Source: Nemertoderma westbladi (lineage: Eukaryota; Xenacoelomorpha; Nemertodermatida; Nemertodermatidae). Taken from it: 42,117 nt of DNA. Below are positions 31,060 to 40,967 of the stretch, one piece after another. The notes below the pieces were generated by a model that searched no databases, was not told the origin of the DNA, and was given only the letters and a program-made list of their open reading frames with translations. The first letter of the stretch is position 1. Every line of letters starts with the position of its first letter. Location: the NCBI GenBank assembly GCA_032718475.1, contig JAUCBJ010002353.1:1-42117 (forward strand). Reading direction: 5' to 3'. The position numbers and the translations under genes are program-made.

Positions 31060-31310
31060 GAGAACTCTAGATAAATATCTGAATAATATTTAGAGCGCCC
31101 TAGTTAAATATCTGAATATTAAGAGCACTCATGAGTGTTATTTATCTAGAGCGCTCTAAATATTGTTCAGATATTTACCTTGCAAGGTAAATATCTGAAC
31201 AATATTTCGAGCGCTGTAGTTAAATATCTGAATATTAAGGGAATGGCACTCAAGGTAAATAAATATCTGAATAATATTTAGAGCGCTCCAGTTAAATATC
31301 TGAACGCTAA
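31060..31310. repeat. Clustered AGCGCTC / AATATCTGAATATT repeats with a 66-bp palindrome
   Basis: Alternating units of GAGCGCTCTA and TAAATATCTGAATAATATT in both orientations fill this stretch and also 30239-30293. Its centre (31150-31215) is a nearly perfect palindrome around TTGCAA at 31182/31183. The inner 48 bp (31159-31206) are exact. Confidence 0.85.
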
Positions 31311-33039
31311 AAAGTAGCCTTTGCATACAATGATGTACAGTATGTAATTTTGTTACATTATGTCAACTTATCAGCGTTCGGTCTGTGAAGAAAGGATTTC
31401 ATGAATGCTCATTTATACATTTTAATCATGTACAGTACTATCGAACACAATATAAGTCAAATTTATTAACAGGTACACGGTATTAATTATACATTTAAAT
31501 AGAATTGAAGTTTATTGGAAGTTATCTCCTATATGGATGTGATATATCATTAATCCATCTTGACTTTAGTCGACTGAATGTCGACTGGTTTTTACCGTCT
31601 GTGTGCGTTCAGTTTTACTGAACACTGTCTAATACAAAGAATAAATAAATATTTGTTCTAGAATATCCTATAATACCCCCCTACATTTTCTATAAACATG
31701 TTAACTAAATTATATTCATGCCTGTGCATGTAGTTAAATAAGAATAATCCACTATATCTTTATAGAATACAGTTATTTTAACATCAACAATTACCATGAC
31801 AAACATCATGTTATAATTTCATAAATGCAAGCAAAAAATGATTAGTGTTGTTTGTTGTTTGCCCACCGTATCATTTCATAACTATTGTTAATTATAGATA
31901 ACTCCAGATCGCACAGACATTTTATTTTTATTTTACTCTCTGCAAGGCAATAATTTAATAATACCTTAATTCAAAGTCTGTATTTGATTAAAATGTAATA
32001 TTATAAAACTATTAATATCAAATTCCGAATGTTGAGAACTTCTTCCCTTACTAATATTATTATGTTATTTTTCATTTTCATTTAATTGATAAACTTCGTT
32101 AAAACTTACAGTGGAAGATATCTCATACAGTACTTCCAAATTACATACAAATTAATATGACTGTATACTGTATTACGGTAGTCAGATTTCTCAAACTAGA
32201 AAAATTATCAGGCTGCCACTTTTGAATGAGCAACTTTAGTAATATTTAGTAAGATGAGAGATAGGCCGGCCACATACATTTAGATATAGTTATTATTCTT
32301 TGCAAATCAGACTTATGTTTCAGCAGGAGCATCCCAGAATTATATGAGAATAGGAATGAGTTTAGGTCGGGGGGGGGGGGGGGGGGGTGTTTATTATTGT
32401 TAGAGCGCTGCTGGCAAAACTGCTGGCGCAGGCCAGCAGCGAAAATATATGATTTGTAACAATATGAGAAATTAATTAACTTTATAAGAACGATGGAAAT
32501 AATAAGTCTTTGTATACACATCACTTTCCAGCAAGCAGTTTAAAATGGATATTGAAATATTTTAAGGCACTCCCATTAAATTATTGCTAATATTGTGAAA
32601 TTACGTGGTTGCGACATTTATAGTGTTATGTGGCTAATAACCAATTCAAAATCAATATCAAAACTGCTATAGGCTTTCAAACACATTTAAATTAAAAATA
32701 AATTTATTTATTGTCACACTGATGCACCCAATCCAGATCTGTGTAGTAACAGTACATCAGTCCATGTTTAACATTAGAGCCCCTACAAACATTTTATATT
32801 ATATATTTCACACTGAACCCTAGGCCTAAGATTACATTTTCAGAAATTGTATAATTACAGTATAAAATAATAATATTGTAATTTAATTGTTTTAGGCTCC
32901 AGTACAATGCGGCACACAGTGCCAAATTTTGCACCCACTTCCGAAAAATACAAGTTTTGAGATGTATTTCATTGTTGAATAGGAGGCATATTGTAGCATC
33001 TGCAATGCATCAGAAATTGGGAAAACCAATAAGGCATGA
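31311..33039. other. Intergenic AT-rich stretch without recognised gene
   Basis: G19 occurs at 32369-32387, followed by an inverted GCTGCTGGC...GCCAGCAGC pair (32407-32440). Otherwise I see nothing that supports a gene or RNA. Confidence 0.45.
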
Positions 33040-33268
33040 GTGGCTCTATCAAAAATATATACAGTACCATTCCTGGACCTATCCCGACATCCTGAAGTAC
33101 TGAAGTGTTTTTGTGCCACAGAGGGAAAGTGTACTTTAAACAGGGGTCAGACTTTGACACGAAATCACATGAACGAGATATTGATGGTTGTTACTTACTA
33201 CACCAACATGGAACGGGCAGCACTAATAATCAGCTAGAGATATCATAACATACAGTATGACAAACGGG
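33040..33268 (+). pseudogene. Second, decayed fragment of the LINE at 8901-9887
   Basis: From TGGCTCTATCAAAAAT to TATGACAAACG this stretch follows 9400-9610 with many substitutions and indels. Shared words include CCACAG.GG.AAGTGTA, GGGGGTTAGAC/GGGGTCAGAC and GATGGTTG.TAC. It encodes nothing continuous. It shows that the same LINE family seeded both ends of the window and that this copy is older. Confidence 0.75.
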
Positions 33269-33592
33269 GAAATTATGCTACTGCAAGTGCAACTGCAACT
33301 GCACCTGTATGTGTATAGGATAAAGTAAATAGGATTTATAAAATATAGTTTGATTGTTGACAGCATAGCAGCTGCGTTATTCCAGTTAACACCTACTGAC
33401 CTATAAAGCATACAAATTACAAAAGACCCACCTGATGCCTGATGGCAGCCTGGTGAAGGTACCGGTACTTTATAGAACGTGAACGTGGATATACACTATT
33501 GAATATACAGTAACATACTGACATAACTGATAACTGGATAAGGCAAGGCTGTGTACAGTGTACTGGCTGACTAGTGTAAGGCAGCAAGTGTA

Positions 33593-34089
33593 ATGCAAGC
33601 ACTGACTTGCCGATTTTGGCCTGGCGTTATTGGGAGAGCGCTACCTGCACTGCGTTCCTTTGTACCAGTACCGCTACCGGTAGCAAAAGTGCTGGGGCTG
33701 AGGAATATTATTTTGACGACAGCTCAATCACCAATACGCAGTAATCGTGGTTCTGTTTGCAGTTGTCTACCGGTAGGCCTGCTATCCTCATCCGATTCAG
33801 TATATCTCAAGTCTGTCAGTGCTGCACTGTACTGCACTACCGGTACCGGTAACTCCGACCCTGACATGGATGACGATGTATCAACCAGCACAGTCGTAAA
33901 GGCTCGAGGTTTGCCCTGGTCTGCGGGCGAAGCGGAACTCAGACAATTCTTTGGCGGTGTAAATATTAAAAAGATTAATATGACAAAAACACCTGAAGGC
34001 CGTTCAGCAGGTGAAGCATTTGTCGAGCTGGAAACAGAAGAAGATTGCATCAAAGCGGAAGCCTACCACAACAAATATTTAGGAAACAG
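33593..34089 (+). CDS. hnRNP H/F exon 1 (qRRM1)
   Basis: Carries the possible N-terminal extension, the better start at 33866 and most of qRRM1, with GRSAGEAFVELE as the central strand. It splits the codon for the Arg of NR|YIEV after two bases. Confidence 0.9.
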
Positions 34090-37000
34090 GTAAGTCAGTA
34101 CAGCATTAAGTAGGCAGGTAGGTACTCCGCAGTACAGCTCCAGCAGTCAAACTAAAACTGTAAAAATGTATCCCTCTCCTGTCCTGCTGTCTGTTTGTGC
34201 TCTCCAGCTGCCAGCTCCTGGCAGCCAGGTGCAATGCTGTCAGGCCCAGACGCGGTTCGGCAGGCGCGATTTGAGTGCTCTCAAACTGTCAAAGCTCGTG
34301 ATCTTAAAGTTTGTGCAAAGTGCAGAAGTGATAACAAGAATTTGCCACAAAAATTTTGCTCGCGTTTCATTTACATTTTGTATTGTTAAATTCGCTCTCT
34401 AACTCTCAATCACAAATTGATTAAATTTGAGTTTTGTGTGTTTCTTTCTTAAAAGTCTAAGATCAACACATCACTATAGGCCGACTGTATAATTCAAATC
34501 AATAATACATACATACAGTATATTGAAATGTTAATTATTGACATGGTGTCATGGTAACACATTGATTGGCCAATGAAATGATCTAATTCTGGAGAATCGC
34601 CGATTATACGAATACTGTAGGCCGAAAAATAATTTATAGTATTATTTTCCAAACTAATCAGATGTTTCAATTAAATATCAGATGTTTTAAAGAGAAAACC
34701 CGGGACAATATATATGGGATAATATGCACAATATATGTATGTGTGTGTGTTTAGCGGGTTTTTGGTGTAGTTCAGTAGTTAGTTTGATTAATATGTGTCT
34801 TGCTCCTGCACGGGTTAGTGTAACTGATGAGCCAAATCCCGGCGAAACAAATATGCAAAAATGTACCAATATGATAATTTTACTTACAGTATTTAAACAG
34901 GGTTTGCGCTTTGTGTCCGTGCTTAAATAAAATGATGACTACTTTACGGTGGAACAGATAGGAACATGTTGTTTCTTTGTTTCCAATTAATTTTACTTGC
35001 TTGATATTGGTCTGTCAAAAACATAATTCGTTCTACCCATATTATGTGGAGGCTGGAGGCCTCCAAACACGTTAATCCCTAAATTTTATTAACGAATGGC
35101 TTGAAACCTGAAACTGTGTTTCATGTTTTTTTATGTTTTTAAAAAATTTTCGAGTAGTTATTTGCGGTTTAAAGACACTATCTGGCGCACGTTTTCGTAT
35201 TGCAGTCAGGGCTGACAGGTATGCGGCAATGCGGTTATCTAACATAATATTGGATTGTATTATCATTGCACACTACAGCTAAAGGCTACATCACAACCGG
35301 GATTGAAGAAAAGATGAGAAAAATATGATACTAAACGCTAATTTAATAAACAAAATTCAAGAAAATGACCCTTCTCCACCAATTTACACTGAGTTTGGAG
35401 TAGAAATTTGGATCAGTAGTGTAATACCGGTATATTGTTGTCTCTAAATACTTCTCGGATTATATTTTGGTGAAAATTATCTGAGCCATTTTAGACCAAA
35501 AAGTGCCATTATTGCATTATTGGGGTTCTCCAGTCTGCCAGTTTAAAAATGTATATATTTATTTATCATTTATCGATACTTATCTACTAGTTATATCGTG
35601 GTTTGGTTCAGTTACTTCCTTTATATTGATGTATTTAAGTTAGGTACTGAGATTGACAGACAGCTGGTATGTATCATATGTATGTAGTAATGTGTACCAT
35701 TACATCAATTAATTTAAATGAAATTTGAATTATATTTAAAAACGTTTATTTGATAAAATCAAATATTATACCTAGAAACAAACGAAACGAAGCGAAAAAC
35801 TAATTTAAAATGTATGAACCGAAACGAAAATTTCATAGATTGGTAAAGAACTAAATTGAAATTTCTTTCGTTTCGTTTCGTTCTGCCAACTCTGACAGTA
35901 GGACTATGATAAATTCACAATCAAAGCCAAAATAACACCATCATTCTGTCATTGTAGAAGTAGAGATTCAGACGATACAGGACACAGTACCCCTTAATGC
36001 ACTGCCGTTATCTCCTCATCCACACCAACAGACCAAATGTAAATTGACACTATGTGTATCTCACAATTCTATAATGAATTTATCTTTTGCAGCTGGGCCG
36101 ACTATTTTCTGAGCCGCCCCACTTTCTACTGTAGGATATCAAAATATAAAATATAATAAACTTTATATCTTAAGGTACATTGAGGTCATAAGGGTTTCCC
36201 GGTCAGAATTGGAGTGGGTTGTCAGGAAATCCGCATCAGCGGCGGGAGAAAGAATGAACGAAGCGATAGTGAGGGTACGTGGGCTGCCGTACGGCTGCAG
36301 TCGGGAGGAGATAGCGCAGTTCTTCGCGGGTTACGCGATAGAACGCAACGGGATAGTGACCGATAAGGAGGCACCATACTTACCCGAGGGCGAATCATTT
36401 GTATTCTTTTCGAACCCATCCATAGCGGAATCGGCATTAAGGGAGAAACAGAAGCAAAGCATCGGCCACAGATACATCGAGATATTCCGTTCGTCCTCCA
36501 ACGAGGTCAATAAGTTTATGTACGGGGGCGGCGGTATGCAGTCCCGGGGGATGCAGCAACGCCCGTCTCCGTACGAGCGCCACGGAGGCATGGGTGGGGG
36601 CCGTCAGGGGCGCATTATGGGCGCCGGGAGAGGGCCGCCCAACTATCGGGGCGGCTACCAGGACGACTTTATGTCCATGCAGCAAGGTGGTGGGGGTTAC
36701 GACTACGGTTATGGAGGAGGATACGTTGGTGGGATGATGTCCGGTGGTCGAGGAAGGGGTGGTGGTTGGTCAGGTGGGTGCGCACGTATGCTAGTCAAAT
36801 AATCTCTCTTTATATTCCCATTATAGATATTAATGTCCCTGTATATACTTTTGATATTTTATGTTAGAGTTGAGTTCTTTCTACGATGGGTAATATTGTG
36901 AAATATCCTTAGTTGTCTCTGATATCTAATTGTTCTAGTTAAATAGCCTTCCAGCCGCTATATAACGCCGGGCCAAATCTATTCTTAGTTGGGGCTTCAA

Positions 37001-38465
37001 TATGGCCTCATACGAAGTCTACCAGACTTCCTGCTGTTACATTTTTCATTTCGCAGTTTGCACTTTTCACATTTCACTAAAACCTAGATTACATAAGGGC
37101 TGAATCTAACCAAAAAAAAAACGAACTAAACAGGTTATAAAATAAAACATGCCCTATAAAACATTTAATAACACCCATGTGAATAATACCAGGATTTCAC
37201 TTTTGGCCCATGTGAAGAATACCAGACTTTCTACCGTTATATTTCACTTAGCAGTTACCCCCATGTGAAGATTATCAGGTTTTCACCAAAAATACCGGTT
37301 ACAGAAGGGCTGAATCTAACCAAAACAATAAACGAATTAATACAGGTTATACTATTTTTTTATTGTTTTAAATTTATCTTTATTAAGTGTTTTATAGCGC
37401 TTGTTTCTCTCTTATAACCTGTACATATACTAATTCGTTTATTGTTTTGGTTAGATTCAGCCCTTCTGTAACCTGTGCTTTTGGTGAAAACCTGGTATTC
37501 TTCACATGGGGGTAACTGCAAAGTGAAATATAACGGCAGAAAGTCTGGTATTCTTCATATGGGCCTTTAATAATGAAAAATTTAAAAATTCCAAATTTTT
37601 CGTAATGTAAAATTCCAATATAATTCAAACCGAAAACTGAAACCTGGTAGGCCTATTATTCTTCACATGGGCTAATGTAACCCTCCCGCACCTTTTCCTA
37701 TATTCATGGAACTGATCTATGGAAGAGTAGGAGTTCTGAAATTCACTCACAAACTACCATAATAATTTGACCTGGTCGCTACTTACCAGACAACATGTTG
37801 GTTCTCGTTGTTGGAGTGCCACTTCCTATTGGATACCACCATTTTATGAATAATTATAATAAATGTATTTTTTATAATATTTTAATATATTACTAATATA
37901 TACAATTAGAATTTATATCATATTGTGGTTCTTCTATATTGTGGTCGTTCTAGGTCCCATTCAGAGTTGATTGTTTCTACAGTATCATATTGAAGATTGC
38001 AAATATTTATTATATTTCTCTTTAGCGTACGAGACTTGTTTAAAATAACTAAATAAATACAATAGTTGATTGCGATTCTTACTTTTCTCCCTAGGAGGCG
38101 GTAGAGGCAGAGGTGGCGGCCTTGGTGGCGGCGCTAACAGCATCCACATGCGAGGACTTCCCTTCCGTTCCACTGAGTCGGATATCTACGACTTCTTCAG
38201 TCCGATCGTACCGTCCGCAGTGAAAATATTAATGAACGAGGAGGGCAGAGCGAGCGGAGACGCGCAGGCTACGTTCGCGTCCGGGGAGGACGCGATGGAG
38301 GCGATGAAGAAAGACAGATCGACGATAGGAACTCGATACATCGAACTCTTCCTTAACTCGGGAGGCGATGGGGCTGGGGATGCCGCCCAGAACGGCGGGG
38401 ATGGTCCCAGTTACTACGAGACTACCGGTAGACGAGGTGGCGGCGGTGGTATCATTAACTTCTAA
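33593..38465 (+). CDS. HNRNPH/F-like: hnRNP H/F-family RNA-binding protein, three exons
   Basis: The joined exons 33593-34089, 36175-36773 and 38095-38465 give 488 codons with matching phases and GT-AG introns. Donors are CAG|GTAAGT and CAG|GTGGGT; acceptors are TTAAG|G and CCCTAG|G. The family binds G-tract RNA through quasi-RRMs and regulates splicing and 3'-end processing. Three qRRMs are present: VKARGLPW (~98-180), VRVRGLPYGC (~195-275) and IHMRGLPFRS (~380-455). Each ends with a YIEx(F/V) strand (RYIEVIR, RYIEIFRSS, RYIELFLNS). A Gly/Arg/Tyr-rich linker lies between qRRM2 and qRRM3, and a short Gly-rich tail ends the protein. The linker favours hnRNP H/F over GRSF1. An in-frame ATG at 33866 (codon 92, MDDDVSTS) is the more likely start, because the 91 codons before it are full of ACCGGTA repeat DNA. 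The upstream part could alternatively be a GRSF1-like mitochondrial leader. Confidence 0.92.
34090..36174 (+). other. hnRNP H/F intron 1
   Basis: A 2.1-kb intron with donor GTAAGT and acceptor CTTTATATCTTAAG. Apart from a short (TG)n run near 34738-34751 and TTTCG/CGAAA words near 35775-35882, no feature is recognised. The small open frames inside are not supported. Confidence 0.8.
36175..36773 (+). CDS. hnRNP H/F exon 2 (end of qRRM1, qRRM2, Gly-rich linker)
   Basis: Codes YIEVIRVSRSELEWVV, then qRRM2 with GLPYGCSREEIAQFFAG and HRYIEIFRSSSNEV. The linker is rich in GG, GR and Y. qRRM2 lacks the usual GRxTGEAFVxF and has EGESFVFF instead. Reading through the donor adds only eight codons to a stop at 36800-36802. 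Confidence 0.92.
36774..38094 (+). other. hnRNP H/F intron 2 with MITE-derived sequence
   Basis: A 1.3-kb intron with donor GTGGGT and acceptor TTTCTCCCTAG. Its middle third consists of the foldback palindrome 37205-37565 plus degenerate flanking copies of the same family (about 37016-37200 and 37625-37675). Confidence 0.85.
37205..37565. mobile_element. Foldback MITE with ~150-bp inverted arms inside an intron
   Basis: The left arm 37205-37351 and right arm 37413-37565 are near-complete inverted copies around a ~61-bp AT-rich loop. Both outer ends read GGCCCATGTGAAGAATACCAG-like, and the arms contain GGGCTGAATCTAACC. The same sequence family builds the MITE at 13997-14280. A transcript of the intron would fold into a long hairpin. 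Confidence 0.85.
38095..38465 (+). CDS. hnRNP H/F exon 3 (qRRM3 and tail)
   Basis: Begins in the Gly/Arg-rich linker, then qRRM3 with HMRGLPFRSTESDIYDFFSP and TRYIELFLNS. It ends in a short Gly-rich tail and a TAA at 38463-38465. An ATTAAA at 38626-38631 may be the polyadenylation signal. Confidence 0.92.
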
Positions 38466-38884
38466 CTTTAATACATCGATCGTTTTTATGTTAAACTTTA
38501 GGTACATCGATTTATAGAAGAACAGGATGTACCTAATATTTTCGTGTAGTACACCAATTCTGTTTCGAATTGAATATTATGTGTTTTTGTACTATATTGT
38601 TGTTTATAATCGTTTAAGAGGTTATATTAAATCACTGGTACCGCAGTACGAGGAAGAATTCAGATATTTTATTTTTTTTATATAGAATATGCGATATTAT
38701 TGGCTGCAAAGTATTGTACTGCGATAATCAAAATAGAACTCTTAGCAATGTCATCCATCACTTTAGCCAAATTGGGAATCATAGGTAGTGATTCAATGGT
38801 CATACGGATACACAACAATATTTTGATGGTATATAAATAATAGGCTTCTTTTATTGAACTTTTTTATTTGGTTTTTACACTTTT

Positions 38885-38954
38885 TAGGTCCTCGTAGCGA
38901 GACCTCTAGTATTCACTCCGTTGTTGTTGTTGGTTGTTGTTAGTGTTGTTGTTA
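38885..38954 (+). repeat. Hairpin end plus (GTT)n microsatellite
   Basis: An imperfect hairpin GGTCCTCG...CGAGACC followed by CTCTAGTATTCACTCCG leads into a GTT-rich run (38921-38954). The hairpin-plus-CTAG arrangement resembles the 3' end of some rolling-circle elements, but the spacing is not canonical, so its class is open. Confidence 0.45.
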
Positions 38955-38975
38955 ATTTCCAGTTATATTTTATAA

Positions 38976-39060
38976 GGCTTCCCTACGGCGCAGTGGCAAA
39001 GTTGATAGAGCGTGGGACTTGGAATTTCTAGGTACCAAGTTCAATCCTACATTCCAGTGA
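38976..39060 (+). mobile_element. tRNA-derived SINE-like head with Pol III boxes A and B
   Basis: An A-box-like GGCGCAGTGG (38987-38996) and a B-box GTTCAATCC (39039-39047), about 52 bases apart, have tRNA-gene layout. D-stem-like GCGC...GAGC is partly paired, but the anticodon and T stems do not fold and the acceptor ends do not pair. It is therefore a SINE head or a dead tRNA rather than a working tRNA gene. T5 at 39065-39069 follows directly and could end Pol III transcripts before the array. Confidence 0.6.
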
Positions 39061-39066
39061 ATTATT

Positions 39067-40950
39067 TTTGGTAGTAAGATAGGCAGTAAGCCATCCAAGG
39101 AGACAGTTTATGCGTTAGTAGACGCGGACCTTTGGTAGTAAGCCATCCAAGGAGACAGTTCATGCGTTAGTAGACGCGTACCTTTGGTAGTAAGCCATCC
39201 AAGGAGACAGTTCATGCGTTAGTAGACGCGTACCTTTGGTAGTAAGCCATCCAAGGAGACAGTTCATGCGTTAGTAGACGCGGACCTTTGGTAGTAAGCC
39301 ATCCAAGGAGACAGTTCATGCGTTAGTAGACGCGGACCTTTGGTAGTAAGCCATCCAAGGAGACAGTTCATGCGTTAGTAGACGCGGACCTTTGGTAGTA
39401 AGCCATCCAAGGAGACAGTTCATGCGTTAGTAGACGCGGACCTTTGGTAGTAAGCCATCCAAGGAGACAGTTCATGCGTTAGTAGACGCGGACCTTTGGT
39501 AGTGAGCCATCCAAGGAGACAGTTTATGCGTTAGTAGACGCGGACCTTTGGTAGTAAGCCATCCAAGGAGACAGTTCATGCGTTAGTAGACGCGGACCTT
39601 TGGTAGTAAGCCATCCAAGGAGACAGTTCATGCGTTAGTAGACGCGGACCTTTGGTAGTAAGCCATCCAAGGAGACAGTTCATGCGTTAGTAGACGCGGA
39701 CCTTTGGTAGTGAGCCATCCAAGGAGACAGTTTATGCGTTAGTAGACGCGGACCTTTGGTAGTAAGCCATCCAAGGAGACAGTTCATGCGTTAGTAGACG
39801 CGGACCTTTGGTAGTGAGCCATCCAAGGAGACAGTTCATGGGTTAGTAGACGCGGACCTTTGGTAGTAAGCCATCCAAGGAGACAGTTCATGCGTTAGTA
39901 GACGCGGACCTTTGGTAGTAAGCCATCCAAGGAGACAGTTCATGCGTTAGTAGACGCGGACCTTTGGTAGTAAGCCATCCAAGGAGACAGTTCATGCGTT
40001 AGTAGACGCGGACCTTTGGTAGTAAGCCATCCAAGGAGACAGTTCATGCGTTAGTAGACGCGGACCTTTGGTAGTAAGCCATCCAAGGAGACAGTTCATG
40101 CGTTAGTAGACGCGGGCCTTTGGTATTAAGCCATCCAAGGAGACAGTTCATGCGTTAGTAGACGCGGACCTTTGGTAGTAAGCCATCCAAGGAGACAGTT
40201 CATGCGTTAGTAGACGCGGACCTTTGGTAGTAAGCCATCCAAGGAGACAGTTCATGCGTAAGTAGACGCGGACCTTTGGTAGTAAGCCATCCAAGGAGAC
40301 AGTTCATGCGTTAGTAGACGCGGACCTTTGGTAGTAAGCCATCCAAGGAGACAGTTCATGCGTTAGTAGACGCGGACCTTTGGTAGTAAGCCATCCAAGG
40401 AGACAGTTCATGCGTTAGTAGACGCGTACCTTTGGTAGTAAGCCATCCAAGGAGACAGTTCATGCGTTAGTAGACGCGGACCTTTGGTAGTAAGCCATCC
40501 AAGGAGACAGTTCATGCGTTAGTAGACGCGGACCTTTGGTAGTAAGCCATCCAAGGAGACAGTTCATGCGTTAGTAGACGCGGACCTTTGGTAGTAAGCC
40601 ATCCAAGGAGACAGTTCATGCGTTAGTAGACGCGGACCTTTGGTAGTGAGCTATCCAAGGAGACAGTTTATGCGTTAGTAGACGCGGACCTTTGGTAGTA
40701 AGCCATCCAAGGAGACAGTTCATGCGTTAGTAGACGCGGACCTTTGGTAGTAAGGCTTTCAAGGAGACAGTTCATGCGTTAGTAGACGCGGACCTTTGGT
40801 AGTGAGCTATCCAAGGAGACAGTTTATGCGTTAGTAGACGCGGACCTTTGGTAGTGAGCCATCCAAGGAGACAGTTTATGCGTTAGTAGACGCGGACCTT
40901 TGGTAGTGAGCTATCCAAGGAGACAGTTTATGCGTTAGTAGACGCGGACC
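39067..40950 (+). repeat. 52-bp tandem array, 36 units
   Basis: One irregular first unit (39067-39130, with ~12 extra bases) is followed by exactly 35 units of 52 bp (39131-40950) without a single indel. Units differ by a few single-base variants: TTCATG/TTTATG, GTAAG/GTGAG, GACC/TACC, CCATCC/CTATCC. Each unit can form two small hairpins, CCTTTGG...CCAAGG and GCGT-TAGTAG-ACGC, with TAGTA in both loops. The period is not a multiple of three, so no frame is conserved. There are no spacers. The array starts at the tRNA-like head and ends at a GCGCG-ATTT-CGCGC hairpin (40954-40967). Confidence 0.95.
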
Positions 40951-40953
40951 TTT

Positions 40954-40967
40954 GCGCGATTTCGCGC
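40954..40967 (+). other. GC hairpin at the array end
   Basis: GCGCGATTTCGCGC is a perfect 5-bp stem with a 4-base loop, directly after the last 52-bp unit. It may mark the 3' end of the element from which the array grew. Confidence 0.6.

Noticed and set aside
36774-36802. Exon 2 of hnRNP H/F ending in its own stop
   Set aside because: A good donor (CAG|GTGGGT) at 36774 joins in phase to a third qRRM exon, which completes the family layout.
33593-38465. GRSF1 as the identity of the hnRNP gene
   Set aside because: A basic N-terminus hints at it, but the Gly/Tyr-rich linker and qRRM sequences resemble hnRNP H/F more; the leader is probably untranslated.
38976-39060. Functional tRNA gene
   Set aside because: A and B boxes are present, but the acceptor, anticodon and T stems do not pair; a SINE head fits better.
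39067-40950. CRISPR-like array
   Set aside because: Units are contiguous 52-bp tandem repeats with no variable spacers, and the window is eukaryotic.
38885-40967. Helitron-type element spanning hairpin, array and 3' hairpin
   Set aside because: No CTRR end follows the last hairpin and no A/T insertion site can be defined; kept only as a possibility for the 38885 hairpin.
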